From the NCBI GenBank assembly GCA_945890645.1, contig CAMDCV010000013.1:29384-93383 (forward strand): 64,000 nucleotides of DNA, given 5' to 3'. The notes below the pieces were generated by a model. That model was not told the origin of the DNA. It saw only the letters and a list, made by a program, of their open reading frames with translations, and did no database searches. Source of the DNA: Akkermansia muciniphila (GTDB lineage Bacteria > Verrucomicrobiota > Verrucomicrobiia > Verrucomicrobiales > Akkermansiaceae). Position 1 is the first letter of the stretch. Each line of letters opens with the position of its first letter. The translations under genes were made by a program, and so were the position numbers. This document shows, one piece after another, positions 8,711 through 17,497 of the stretch.

Positions 8711-10543
8711 TTACTTCGCGAAAGGCTCGATCTTCGTCACCTTCCAGTTTTTCTGCTGTTGGTTGTCGTGATCGCGCAGTTGCACTTGATCGCCTACCTT
8801 GGCATTGAGGAGTCCAGCACCGGCTTCGGAAAGGTAGGAGACCCAGCGTTTTTCAGGATCGCTATCCCAAGCACCGAGCACTGAGACTTGATAGGCTTCT
8901 CCCTGCTCGTTCTCGAGGCTCACGACTGTGCCAATGTTGACAGCAGTGCACTCGACACCTTTGAAATCGGTGCCACGCGCGCGAGCGACATCGCGTTCGA
9001 GATCACGACGACGGCTGTTCAGGTATTTCTCCATGTCCTTCGCCGATTTGTATTCGAAGTTTTCCCGGAGGTCGCCGTAAGAGCGGGCAATCTTCACATC
9101 TTCGCGGTTTTGCGGGATGCGAACCGACACGAGCTCTTGCAGTTCCGCGCGTCGTGCTTCCAGACTGGACCAGGAAACTAACAATTCCTCTTCTTTGTTT
9201 TTCTCTTCGCCACTGACGAGCTCCTCTGTTTCCGGGCGGGCTTTGATCACGCGGGCCATGAGCGATTTTTTATCGAGCTCATTGAAGACCGGGCATTCCA
9301 TGAGGCGACGGCCGAAATTGCGTGCTTCATTGGCATCCATGAGACTCACGAGATCCGAGAGCAATTCTTTGTCTTCCCCCAGTAGGGACTGCAGACGCTG
9401 TGATTTGCGTGGGCCATCGGCGATAAAGTCGGACTCCAATTGATTCAAAATGGCAGCACCGACATCCGCACTGAACACGCGGGCTCCGCTGGATTCGCGC
9501 TCACGACAAACCCATATCAGTGCTTCATGGCCGAGCGAACGGCGCGTGATCGCGCGACGGAGGTAGTCCTCAAGGGCGGGAAGTTCACCGCGCGCTTCGA
9601 AAATCTTGGCAATCTCTCCCAAGCCACGGGCACCGGCTTTTTCTACGACACCCATGAGTTTTTCCACCCATTGACCACCAAACGCGGTGGGGAAAGCGTC
9701 GTAGACTTCGCGCTGGCGAACGGCACTCATGGAAGAAATAGCTTCCGAAACCCGGCTATATTCTGAGCGAATCACTTCTGAGAGACGGATTGCTTCCTCG
9801 GCAATTTGAACTTTCGAAGCAGAGGCCATTTGATCGCGGATCAAAAGTAGTTCGAAAATATTGCCCAGATGCAGTCGGGTGCCGCGTTTGACCTCGGCTT
9901 CGATGTCATCGTAGAGACGGCGCAGCGTGGCTTCATCGTCAGCAAACAAATGCACTTCCATCGCAATGGCTTCAAGTGTTTTCGCCTTGGTCTTCAGGTC
10001 GCGTGCTGCTTCGAAGTCGGCAACGAGTGCCTGCACGGGAGTCATGTCGCCCGCGCGCAGGATGATCATATCGGTGCGGCGGGCAGGAACGACCACGCGC
10101 TTGCTGGTGGACATGAGTTTCTTGGCGTTATCCCACCATTTTTTGAAATCAGCAGTCGGAATGACTGGGCCGTTGAGTTCTTTTTCGAAAGCATCGAGCG
10201 TCATGCTGTTCCCGTGGCTTTGGAGCACGTGGGCGGCGAGTTCTACTGGATCGGATTTCGCAAGGTGGCGAAGTTCTTCGATCTGTTCGATCTTTTTGGC
10301 GCGGAAATCATCGGCTTGCAGTGGTTCGGTTTTTTGCAAAACAAATTGCAGATCCATTTCCTGAGCGGATTTGTCGGCGAAATCGACGATGAGCTTTTTA
10401 TCGCGTAGGCTCCATGAGATCACTTTGCCCGCACCCCAGGATTTGCTCATCAGATAGCAGCCCGGTGCGACTTGAGAAAGCCGCTCTCCGACGGCTGCAT
10501 TGATTCGACCCGCTTCTACCAATTTTGCCACTTCAGGATGCAT
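8711..10543 (-). CDS. large fused GreA/GreB-type transcription elongation factor
   Basis: Starting at ATG 10543 (MHPEVAKLVEAG) the product has about 610 residues, against about 158 for ordinary GreA. The last 150 residues contain the Gre coiled coil, with the acidic tip motif YGDLRENFEYKSAKD, whose Asp and Glu in the family reach into the RNA polymerase channel to stimulate transcript cleavage. They are followed by the FKBP-like C-terminal domain (TVVSLENEQGEAYQVSVLG ... VGDQVQL). The N-terminal 450 residues are helical and unrecognised. Long Gre fusions are known in Chlamydiae, so this fits the PVC group. The open frame upstream of 10543 reads through the 7-bp tandem repeat and is unlikely to be coding. 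Confidence 0.85.
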   Translation of the reverse strand: MHPEVAKLVEAGRINAAVGERLSQVAPGCYLMSKSWGAGKVISWSLRDKKLIVDFADKSAQEMDLQFVLQKTEPLQADDFRAKKIEQIEELRHLAKSDPVELAAHVLQSHGNSMTLDAFEKELNGPVIPTADFKKWWDNAKKLMSTSKRVVVPARRTDMIILRAGDMTPVQALVADFEAARDLKTKAKTLEAIAMEVHLFADDEATLRRLYDDIEAEVKRGTRLHLGNIFELLLIRDQMASASKVQIAEEAIRLSEVIRSEYSRVSEAISSMSAVRQREVYDAFPTAFGGQWVEKLMGVVEKAGARGLGEIAKIFEARGELPALEDYLRRAITRRSLGHEALIWVCRERESSGARVFSADVGAAILNQLESDFIADGPRKSQRLQSLLGEDKELLSDLVSLMDANEARNFGRRLMECPVFNELDKKSLMARVIKARPETEELVSGEEKNKEEELLVSWSSLEARRAELQELVSVRIPQNREDVKIARSYGDLRENFEYKSAKDMEKYLNSRRRDLERDVARARGTDFKGVECTAVNIGTVVSLENEQGEAYQVSVLGAWDSDPEKRWVSYLSEAGAGLLNAKVGDQVQLRDHDNQQQKNWKVTKIEPFAK

Positions 10544-10622
10544 ATGCCCGACCTTGGCGACATTTGCGAAAAATTGCAAGGCAACTCTCCGGGAAAAAAT
10601 CTTCGGGAAGTGATCAGTTTTT

Positions 10623-10690
10623 AGTGAGCAGTGAGCAGTGAGCAGTGAGCAGTGAGCAGTGAGCAGTGAGCAGTGAGCAGTGAGCAGTGA
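10623..10690. repeat. heptanucleotide tandem repeat (AGTGAGC, nine copies)
   Basis: Nine perfect copies of AGTGAGC are followed by a partial copy (AGTGA). They lie between the PDZ gene (stop at 10719) and the start of the Gre fusion (10543), i.e. in its upstream leader. Because 7 is not a multiple of 3, 21-bp units give an apparent 7-residue peptide repeat if translated. It resembles the short tandemly repeated heptamers (STRR) known from cyanobacteria. Copy number is expected to vary. Confidence 0.95.
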
Positions 10691-10718
10691 AAACCGAGAA
10701 AACTTTTGCAAGTGGCTA

Positions 10719-11534
10719 TTACCGTGAGTTCGAGACAGGCGTGACAGGTTTGATGTCGGGTCGGCTATCGAGATCTGCATCTACTGGCTTTGGAGTGATG
10801 CGATCTTGGAGCGTGCTGTGAAGAGCATTGATGCGCTCATGCCAGACAGTTGGTATTTTTTTCTCGGATTTGGCATCGAATAATCCTTCGAACACGGAAT
10901 TGCCATTTTGGTCGGTGATAGTCAGCCAAGTGCCTTCCGCGCGGCTTTCCATTTCTAGCACAGCACTGCCGTCTTCGAGTCGGGCGATGCGAGTATTGAT
11001 GTCGAGAGGGCGCGTTGTTTCGAGTTGCGGCACCATCGTTGGAGTCTTCGCACTTTCGATCGTAGGCCCGGCTGCCACGGAGCGCGCGTTCGGTTCGGCT
11101 CCCAGAGTAACCTTGAGTTTCTTCTCCTCGCCCGCGCGAAATAATGTGAGTTCTACCGAGTCACCAATTTTATGGGTCTCTAACAGGACGGCGAGTTGTG
11201 CTTCATTGATGAGCAATTGGTCATTCCATTTCCACAGGACGTCGAAGGGCACTACCCCTGCCTGACGAGCGGGGCCGTTTGCGATGACATTGCTGATCAC
11301 AAAGCCGACACCTTTGGGGAGTTTGGGCAATTGCGCACGCACCACATCGTCGGCGCGAGCGACTTCGAATCCGACCCATGGTGCGCGACCGGTAGTGGCG
11401 ACGATCACGGCAGGCTTACCAGCCCATTCGGGCGTTGCGGCGGGAGCGGGAGTTTCTTGTGCCGAAAGCAACGCAAGCGAAAAGAAGAGCCCGAGCAAGC
11501 TCGTTCCTGCGATTCGTTGGGAACATAGTTTCAT
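10719..11534 (-). CDS. secreted PDZ-domain protein
   Basis: A 271-residue protein. The ATG at 11534 (MKLCSQRIAG) is preferred over a TTG six bases upstream. A signal peptide ends near LSAQE. A PDZ domain covers about residues 60-145 (PWVGFEVARA, KGVGFVISNVIANGPARQAGV, DVLWKWNDQLLINEAQL, GDSVELTLFRAGEEKKLKVTLG). No protease domain is present, so it is not a DegP/HtrA enzyme but probably a periplasmic peptide-binding or sensing protein. It is the last gene of an operon after the sigma factor and the anti-sigma-like gene. Only 7 bp separate it from the latter, suggesting a link to envelope stress. Confidence 0.82.
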   Translation of the reverse strand: MKLCSQRIAGTSLLGLFFSLALLSAQETPAPAATPEWAGKPAVIVATTGRAPWVGFEVARADDVVRAQLPKLPKGVGFVISNVIANGPARQAGVVPFDVLWKWNDQLLINEAQLAVLLETHKIGDSVELTLFRAGEEKKLKVTLGAEPNARSVAAGPTIESAKTPTMVPQLETTRPLDINTRIARLEDGSAVLEMESRAEGTWLTITDQNGNSVFEGLFDAKSEKKIPTVWHERINALHSTLQDRITPKPVDADLDSRPDIKPVTPVSNSR

Positions 11535-11541
11535 AAACAAA

Positions 11542-12054
11542 TCAGAAGCCTTTTTTCGGCAACAAAACTTTTTCGTTACGAGTCTCAGAGACGGTGATCA
11601 GATAGCCTTTACGAGCATCGCGGTAGCGTTCACGTGTTTCGACGCGACGCTGGACTTGATTCATCATGGTGCCATCAGCCGCGGCGAGCGTGCCCTCGAC
11701 AGTAATGCCATCGGTGACGAGCATTCGGTCGATTAAAACAGGGGCGGCTTTCGCATCGGCCACAATTGTGGGCTGAGGATACTCAATGTCAGGGGTGATG
11801 GTGAGAGGCTGCTCAGCCTGAGGAAGGTTCAACGCCGTGAGACCGGCCACCACAACTGCAGCTGCGGCGGCATACCAAGGACCGCGACGCGCAGCGGGCT
11901 GAGCGATTTCCGTGATTTCAGCGGGTGGAGTTTCGTGAGGGGATGATGCTGCGAGTGAAGCGATCATCGCAGAAACGTCCGCATGCGCTTGGGCGCTCAG
12001 TGCGGGTGGCACCAGGCGACGCAGGGCATTTTCCATTTCTTCAGGCGATTTCAT
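11542..12054 (-). CDS. putative membrane anti-sigma factor
   Basis: A 170-residue protein with an N-terminal helical cytoplasmic part (residues 1-55), one membrane helix (about 57-78, YAAAAAVVVAGLTALNL) and a periplasmic part of about 90 residues. Its start overlaps the end of the ECF sigma gene by 14 bp. This size, topology and coupling are usual for anti-sigma factors, but no zinc-binding HxxxCxxC motif is visible, so the role is inferred from context. The periplasmic tail could respond to the neighbouring PDZ protein. Confidence 0.6.
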   Translation of the reverse strand: MKSPEEMENALRRLVPPALSAQAHADVSAMIASLAASSPHETPPAEITEIAQPAARRGPWYAAAAAVVVAGLTALNLPQAEQPLTITPDIEYPQPTIVADAKAAPVLIDRMLVTDGITVEGTLAAADGTMMNQVQRRVETRERYRDARKGYLITVSETRNEKVLLPKKGF

Positions 12055-12589
12055 GGCGACCCTCCTTCACGGTTTGGAGTTCTTCCGATAGATGAATGAG
12101 CGCGTAGCGATAACGCGAAGCGCATGTATTGGCGGGAATGCCGAGAGCGGTGGCAATTTCTTGGAAGGTAAGATTGCCCCAAATTTTCATCGTGATGACA
12201 TCGCGCAATTTGGGCGCGAGTCGCTGTACGGCTTCGCGGAGCATTATCGCTTCTTCATCATCCTCGAGTGCGGGGTCGAGCCATACATCTTCGAAGTCGT
12301 TGAGATAGATGATCGACTCTTCGCGTTTTTTGCGTCGGGTATCGGTTCGTTTTTGGTTTAAGCCGCAAAAACGAATCGTCGAGAAGGCGAGCGCGAGGTC
12401 GGGTGGTTGTCCGCCGCGTTCGGCTTGGTAGTGCCACATGCGAAGCATGGTTTCCTGCACTAGGTCTTCCGCCCCTTCGCGCGAAATGCTCCAGCCACGG
12501 GCAAACAGCAGGAGGCGTGGTCCGTTTTCATCGAACCACTGTTGCCAATTCTCTGCCGCAGACATTGCCATCTGTAGAGATAATGCCAT
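12041..12589 (-). CDS. ECF-type RNA polymerase sigma factor
   Basis: A 182-residue protein. Region 2 (about residues 20-75) has the pattern DLVQETMLRMWHYQ. Region 4 (about 120-172) has LAPKLRDVITMKIWGNLTFQEIATALGIPANTCASRYRYAL, a helix-turn-helix that would bind the -35 element. There is no region 1 or 3, which fits the ECF group. ATGs at codons 7 and 9 are alternative starts. It is first in an operon with the anti-sigma-like and PDZ genes, so it probably directs an envelope-related regulon and possibly its own transcription. Confidence 0.88.
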   Translation of the reverse strand: MALSLQMAMSAAENWQQWFDENGPRLLLFARGWSISREGAEDLVQETMLRMWHYQAERGGQPPDLALAFSTIRFCGLNQKRTDTRRKKREESIIYLNDFEDVWLDPALEDDEEAIMLREAVQRLAPKLRDVITMKIWGNLTFQEIATALGIPANTCASRYRYALIHLSEELQTVKEGRHEIA

Positions 12590-12651
12590 GGGATAGGGGC
12601 TTTGTCTCTAAAAAGTAGAGGTTTTTTCGAGAAAATGATCGGAAATTCCTG

Positions 12652-13809
12652 CTACGCCAGAACCCTAGCCCAGATGACTTTGAGGTATTGAGACTCAGGG
12701 TAGTTCGAGAGCGAAGGATGATCGCCGCCGGCCCCGGTGCGGGCAATAATTTGCAGGCGCAGGTTTTGCCGATGCGCGGCAGAGATCACGATGCGTTCGA
12801 AGTCATCGGGACTGAGCATTCCAGAACAGGAGCAAGTGACAAAAATACCGCCGGGTTTGACGAGTTTGAGGACGAGGGCGTTAAGGTCGCAGTACTTGTT
12901 GTGGCCCAAGCGGTCCTCGTCTTTGCCGTGGATAAACTTCGGTGGATCAGCGAGGACAACATCCCACTGGCGACCATTTTCAATCATCGTGCGGACCCAG
13001 GTAAAGGCATCGGCGTGAGTGAATTTCACGCGCACTTGATTGATGTTGGCGTTGCGTTTGGCCATCTCGATGGCGCGTTCGTCAAGATCGATCGCAGTGA
13101 CTTCGGTGGCACCAGCGAGAGCAGCACTGACAGAAAATCCGCCAGTGTAGCAGCAGAGATCAAGCACCTCACGCCCTTGGCAGAGTGAAGCGAACATCCG
13201 TCGGTTATCGCGTTGATCGCAAAAGAATCCTGTTTTGTGGGACTCGGCAAAATTGATTTCGTAGGGAATGCCGTACTCGCGGATTTTCAACGGGCGAATG
13301 CTTTGGTGCTGTGGGTGATTGCCGATGGGCAGGGATTCGACACGGGCGATTTCAGGATCGACTTGGATCCGCACACGGCTCGTGCCGAAAGCTTCGTGCA
13401 GTGCCGGCACCCAAGTATCAAGGCGTTGCCAGACGGCGAGGGAGGAAACTTCGATCGAGAGGACATCTGCGAATTTATCGACGATGAGACCGGGGAGTTG
13501 ATCGGCATCGCCGTGCACCGCGCGGTAGGCTTCGGTGGATTCGTCGAGGCGGAGAACGTTGCGACGGAGTTCCCCGGCGCGTTGGATGGCATCGAGAAAA
13601 AACGCTTCATCTGGCGCGAGGGCTCCGTGGGCTGCGATGCGGAGAGGGATTTTCGCACGGGGATTCCAGAATCCGATGCCGAAAGGTTCGGCTTTTTTAT
13701 CGAGCACTTGGACGAGGTCGCCCGCATTGCAATCGGGTGAAACTTCTCCGATCATGCGGCCCCAAATGTTGGGATGATAGGAAAGATATTTGAGTTGGAC
13801 GGTTTTCAC
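12652..13809 (-). CDS. class I SAM-dependent rRNA methyltransferase, RlmI-like
   Basis: Starting at GTG 13809 the protein has about 385 residues, as in the RlmI/YccW family that makes 5-methylcytosine in 23S rRNA. An N-terminal PUA domain (about residues 1-80) is followed by a Rossmann methyltransferase: LDLCCYTGGFSVSAALAGA (SAM binding), AIDLDERAIEMAKRN, VLADPPKF and the catalytic TCSCSGM. The family C-terminal signature DHPSLSNYPESQYLKV is present. An ATG at 13866 would add 19 residues and overlap the upstream gene by 41 bp, so I prefer the GTG. The exact target base is inferred from the family. Confidence 0.85.
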   Translation of the reverse strand: MKTVQLKYLSYHPNIWGRMIGEVSPDCNAGDLVQVLDKKAEPFGIGFWNPRAKIPLRIAAHGALAPDEAFFLDAIQRAGELRRNVLRLDESTEAYRAVHGDADQLPGLIVDKFADVLSIEVSSLAVWQRLDTWVPALHEAFGTSRVRIQVDPEIARVESLPIGNHPQHQSIRPLKIREYGIPYEINFAESHKTGFFCDQRDNRRMFASLCQGREVLDLCCYTGGFSVSAALAGATEVTAIDLDERAIEMAKRNANINQVRVKFTHADAFTWVRTMIENGRQWDVVLADPPKFIHGKDEDRLGHNKYCDLNALVLKLVKPGGIFVTCSCSGMLSPDDFERIVISAAHRQNLRLQIIARTGAGGDHPSLSNYPESQYLKVIWARVLA

Positions 13810-13825
13810 GTAGCAAGAAATTTTT

Positions 13826-14896
13826 TCAACGGAATACTCCGAGCAGTGCGCGGTGATCCGAGGCATCGTTCCAATTTTCTGGATCGAGGATTTTGCTTTC
13901 CTCCTTGATCACATCATCTTTCACACTCTGGCTGTGGAAAATGAAATCGATGCGGGAGTAGATGTCTTCCTTGGCCCAAAAGTGGGTCCAGTATTGTTGA
14001 CGAGAATCCACGAGTGGGATTGCTGTCATAGCACGTGGACTGTTATAAGGTCCTAGCACGGCGCGGATGGTGGCGGTACTGCGGGTGTCGTTAAAGTCGC
14101 CGTAACTAATGAGTCGCGCCTGTGGATCGTCTCTGAGAATCGTATCAATGTGTTGGCGCAACAGCTGAGCTTCGTTAATGCGCATTTGATTTTGGTCGCC
14201 ATCTTCGACTTCTCGTTTGGACTTAAAGTGCACGCCGAGAAAACGCCAAGAGCGACCATCAGGAGTTTTAATGGAAGCATCGAGCACGCCGCGCTGAATG
14301 CTATACTCTTTGCCGTTGAGTTTGTATTGCGTGTCCGCGGGGGTAGCGGTATCGACGATCGGATAACGGGAGAGCAGTCCCAGGTGACGGGTGCGGTCCA
14401 TCCCGCCGGTGAAGTGGCTGTGAGGCAAATCAAGGCCTGCGGATTTGAGACGTGTTTGAATATCGAGAAGATCTTCTTTTGTGCCGATTTCGCAGACGCC
14501 AAATACATCCGGTTTTGCACTGGTAACTAAGGAGATCACAGCGTCTTTTTCCTTATCCGGCTTGGGTGCATTTTTCGTGCTGATGCGGGTATCGTAGTCG
14601 AAGCGCTCCTCCATGATGAGCCAGTTTTCGACATTATAGGCGAGGAAACGCAGGCCCTTGCCAGGAGTAGCTGATACGCTCGGCGTAGGAGCGGCAGCCG
14701 CGACGGGAGTTGTCGAGACTGTTTGATCTGCCACTACTTGCGGCGTGATCGATTGCTCAACGGCAGCCGCGGTAGGTAATACAGATGCAGCGCTGGGTGT
14801 TTCTTTTTTTTCACAAGAAACAGCAAACAGAAGGGCTGTCAAAAAAACCGCCCCGCTGGAAAGCGGAGCGAGGAGACGAGAGATCGTGGACTTCAT
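13826..14896 (-). CDS. endonuclease/exonuclease/phosphatase-family lipoprotein
   Basis: A 356-residue protein with a lipoprotein signal (lipobox AVSC, Cys near residue 28), then an Ala/Thr/Val-rich linker. The EEP fold runs from about residue 80: RFLAYNVENWL, DVFGVCEIG (metal-binding Glu), SYGDFNDT (catalytic Asp/Asn) and the closing SDHRALLGVF (catalytic Asp-His). The Mg-dependent phosphodiesterase core is therefore complete. The substrate could be nucleic acid or another phosphoester. It sits between tatA and the rRNA methyltransferase on the same strand, spaced 5 and 16 bp, so they probably share a transcript. Confidence 0.83.
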   Translation of the reverse strand: MKSTISRLLAPLSSGAVFLTALLFAVSCEKKETPSAASVLPTAAAVEQSITPQVVADQTVSTTPVAAAAPTPSVSATPGKGLRFLAYNVENWLIMEERFDYDTRISTKNAPKPDKEKDAVISLVTSAKPDVFGVCEIGTKEDLLDIQTRLKSAGLDLPHSHFTGGMDRTRHLGLLSRYPIVDTATPADTQYKLNGKEYSIQRGVLDASIKTPDGRSWRFLGVHFKSKREVEDGDQNQMRINEAQLLRQHIDTILRDDPQARLISYGDFNDTRSTATIRAVLGPYNSPRAMTAIPLVDSRQQYWTHFWAKEDIYSRIDFIFHSQSVKDDVIKEESKILDPENWNDASDHRALLGVFR

Positions 14897-14901
14897 AGAG
14901 C

Positions 14902-15132
14902 TCAGCTATCGCGAGGTTCCTTCCCCGCTGCTTCACGGATTTTCACTTCATCCTCAGCGCGAGTGATTTCGTGCTCGAATTCCTCGCGAGCTTTTTTGAA
15001 TTCCCCCATGCTCTTGCCGAGCCCGCGAGCGAGCTCGGGGATTTTCTTCGCTCCGAAAAGCAGCAGGATCACCACAAAGATGACGATCATTTCAGGTCCT
15101 CCTAGATTCATAAATGCTACCGTCGCGTTCAT
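14902..15132 (-). CDS. tatA: Sec-independent protein translocase subunit TatA
   Basis: A 76-residue protein with one N-terminal membrane helix ([20 protein letters not shown]), the Phe-Gly hinge and an amphipathic helix ([19 protein letters not shown]), then an acidic tail. This is the TatA pore-forming subunit for export of folded proteins. ATGs at 15132 and 15111 are both reasonable starts and I prefer the first. No TatB or TatC gene lies in the window. It is upstream of the EEP lipoprotein, 5 bp apart. Confidence 0.88.
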   Translation of the reverse strand: MNATVAFMNLGGPEMIVIFVVILLLFGAKKIPELARGLGKSMGEFKKAREEFEHEITRAEDEVKIREAAGKEPRDS

Positions 15133-15262
15133 AGTGTAGTTTAGGCTGATCTCTACGGATAAGCAACTCTTCATTTTTCATCCTTTTTCGGGCGGTTGTG
15201 TGACAATCGCTTTTTTGAATCGAATCCTTGAAAATCGCCTGTGCGCCCTCCATGCTGCGTCC

Positions 15263-16231
15263 ATGCGCATCCTGACAGGACTTCAGCCCTCCGGCAAACT
15301 TCACATCGGCAATTACTTTGGGGCGATGGAGCCCGCGATCCGTCTGCAATCACAGGGCGATGCCTATTATTTTATTGCGAATTATCATGCAATGACCTCG
15401 TTACACAATGGTCCGGAGTTATTGGCGAATACGCGCGAGTTGGCGATCGACTTTCTCGCCTGTGGACTGGATCCAGAGAAAGCGGTTTTCTTCCGTCAAA
15501 GCGATGTGCCTGAGGTGAATGAATTGGCGTGGATTCTCTCGACGGTTTGCCCCATGGGTTTGCTCGAGCGCTGCCATTCCTACAAGGACAAGGTGGCGAA
15601 AGGCCTCTCGGCGAATCATGCGTTGTTTGCTTATCCCGTGCTGATGGCTGCGGATATTCTGTTGTATGACTCGAATCTCGTGCCGGTGGGCAAAGATCAA
15701 AAGCAACACCTCGAAGTCACGCGCGATCTTGCAGTGAAAATCAATGAAGCGCTCGGCGAAGGAACTCTCATCGTGCCTGAGCCGATGATTCGCGATGATT
15801 CGGCGGTGGTGCCGGGAATCGACGGATTAAAAATGAGCAAGTCTTACCACAACACGATTCCGATGTTCGGAGAAGAAAAACCGCTGCGCAAAACGATAAT
15901 GAAGATCGTATCGGACTCGACGCCAGTCGAAGAACCGAAGCCTGTGGAAGACTCGACGATTCTCGCGCTTTACAAATTGTTCGTTTCTCCGTCCGAGTAT
16001 CAGTCCATGGTTGATAGTTTCCAAGCGGGCGGCTTTGGCTATGGTCACTATAAAACGCAGCTGTGGGAGGCCTATTGGAACTATTTTGCCCCAATGCGTG
16101 CGCGCCGCGAGGAGATTCTTGCCGAACCGGGATACGTCGATGAGGTCCTGCGCAAGGGTGCCGAGCGCGCCCGTGAGACCGCAAGCCATGTGCTGCAACG
16201 CATTCGCAAAGCCACGGGACTGAGTGCTTAA
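15263..16231 (+). CDS. trpS: tryptophan--tRNA ligase
   Basis: A 322-residue class I aminoacyl-tRNA synthetase, the usual TrpS length. Motifs are GLQPSGKLHIGNYFGAM (HIGH-type signature, HIGN at residues 14-17) and KMSKS at residues 190-194. The ATG at 15263 gives the canonical N-terminus MRILTGLQPSG; the frame extends upstream without need. It attaches tryptophan to tRNA-Trp in the cytoplasm. No T-box leader or leader peptide was seen upstream. It converges tail to tail with the Dabb gene with no gap. Confidence 0.95.
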   Translation: MRILTGLQPSGKLHIGNYFGAMEPAIRLQSQGDAYYFIANYHAMTSLHNGPELLANTRELAIDFLACGLDPEKAVFFRQSDVPEVNELAWILSTVCPMGLLERCHSYKDKVAKGLSANHALFAYPVLMAADILLYDSNLVPVGKDQKQHLEVTRDLAVKINEALGEGTLIVPEPMIRDDSAVVPGIDGLKMSKSYHNTIPMFGEEKPLRKTIMKIVSDSTPVEEPKPVEDSTILALYKLFVSPSEYQSMVDSFQAGGFGYGHYKTQLWEAYWNYFAPMRARREEILAEPGYVDEVLRKGAERARETASHVLQRIRKATGLSA

Positions 16232-16546
16232 TTAGCCCTTAGGCTCGATGTCCATGACTTTCACTTGCGCCCATTTTTCTTTGTGGGTGTCGATGAAGAC
16301 TTGATGGTCAGGATCGACTTGGTAAGCGTCCTGAGCCTCGATGGAAGTGAAAGTCATCGACAGAGCATAGTCCCAGCTGAGGTCGATGACGGGACGCGGC
16401 ATGACAGCAGCGGGTATGCCCCACAAGCCACGCTCGATGCCGGGGAGTTTGAGAAGATCGTTGAGGCCTTGTTCAAAGGAGGCGCGATCGGCGGCGTTTT
16501 TGTTTTCCTCTTTCAGCCAGAAATAAACATGATGTTCCATGCGCAT
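16232..16546 (-). CDS. Dabb (stress-responsive alpha/beta barrel) domain protein
   Basis: A 104-residue protein covering one ferredoxin-like Dabb domain: MEHHVYFWLKEE at the start, a central DYALSMTFTSIEAQDAYQVDPDHQVFI and a last strand (KVMDIEP). ATGs at 16546 and 16540 are both possible starts. Dabb proteins act as small dimeric barrels, sometimes as lyases or monooxygenase-like proteins, but most have no assigned role. It stands alone. Confidence 0.85.
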   Translation of the reverse strand: MRMEHHVYFWLKEENKNAADRASFEQGLNDLLKLPGIERGLWGIPAAVMPRPVIDLSWDYALSMTFTSIEAQDAYQVDPDHQVFIDTHKEKWAQVKVMDIEPKG

Positions 16547-16676
16547 GATCGTTTCTTTTTTGCTGTGGGATGTCTAGGGAAATCTGAGATAGCGGAAGAG
16601 TGATTGACTTGGTGTAAATATCGAAGACTGGGGACACTTCATTTTTTGATGCGGACTGAAGTATGAGCTCCATGGG

Positions 16677-17345
16677 CTACTTCAGCGGCTCGATGATGAT
16701 GGTGCCGTCAGGGGGGGCTTGCTTGCGAATGATGTCAGTGATTTGTTTTTCGAAGGAGGTTTGGGCATCGGTAAGGATGTTGGTTTCTTCGATCGATTTG
16801 CGCGCGTCTTGCAGCAAGGCGTTGAGAGCTTGCTGGCGCTCTTCGGCAGAGATTTTATTCCACATGCCGTTCTCGTCTTGGATGATTTCGACATGGGTTT
16901 GCTCCACGGAATGAATGCGAGCGGGGGGCAAGGTGACGCGTATCGTTTGCCCATCCGGAGAGATATCGATGGAGATGGCCTGATTGAGATCGAAGCCGGC
17001 TTTCGCGGTGAAGCGGCCTTTCAATTTATGACGTTTGGTGCTGCCTAGCCAAGTGCTCTCGACCGAATGCGTGTGCTCGAAGTTTTTTTCAACTGTGGAA
17101 AGCTCTGCGATGTCGGTGCTGGCCTCGGTGATAGTATGGCCGTTGACGGTGACTCTGGGTCGCACGTGGAGAATGTCGTCGATATTTTTGAAGATACTTC
17201 GTCCGAGTTCTTCCGATTTGTTCTTCGAATGAGTAATAACGTTGATGGGGCCTTGGTAGAAAAGCAGGTAGGCGGCACCAGTTAGTGCTGCGATGACAAG
17301 GATGATCGCGATGGCTCGGGGGATGGCGCGGGAGTTGGTTTGCAT
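16677..17345 (-). CDS. DUF4230-like membrane-anchored protein
   Basis: About 222 residues from ATG 17345; a TTG six codons upstream is the alternative. There is one N-terminal membrane helix (AIAIILVIAALTGAAYLLF). The periplasmic part follows the DUF4230 pattern: AELSTVEKNFEHTHSVEST, then LKGRFTAKAGFDLNQAISIDI, TIRVTLPPARIHSVE and a helical end with LLQDARKSIEETNILTDAQTSF written here in part. The role of this family is unknown. It is divergent from gspE. Confidence 0.7.
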   Translation of the reverse strand: MQTNSRAIPRAIAIILVIAALTGAAYLLFYQGPINVITHSKNKSEELGRSIFKNIDDILHVRPRVTVNGHTITEASTDIAELSTVEKNFEHTHSVESTWLGSTKRHKLKGRFTAKAGFDLNQAISIDISPDGQTIRVTLPPARIHSVEQTHVEIIQDENGMWNKISAEERQQALNALLQDARKSIEETNILTDAQTSFEKQITDIIRKQAPPDGTIIIEPLK

Positions 17346-17497
17346 GGCCTTTGTTGTTGGCAAAATAGCCTCAGCAGGGTATTTTGCGAGTAAAAAGGCG
17401 AGTGCAGGCCAGCGGAGGACGCCAAGACGGCTGGCGGAAAAGTTTTGAAGACAAGTTTGCCAAGCGGCGGTTTTTGTAGGAGAAGAGTCTTGTCACC

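Noticed and set aside
10623..10690. CRISPR-like array
   Set aside because: Units are 7 bp and directly adjacent with no spacers.
10544..10780. N-terminal extension of the Gre fusion through the heptamer repeat
   Set aside because: It would translate the tandem repeat into an SLLTAHC repeat and overlap the end of the PDZ gene. ATG 10543 gives a normal start.
15175..15262. T-box or leader peptide upstream of trpS
   Set aside because: No T-box sequence, no Trp-rich leader and no terminator hairpin were seen.
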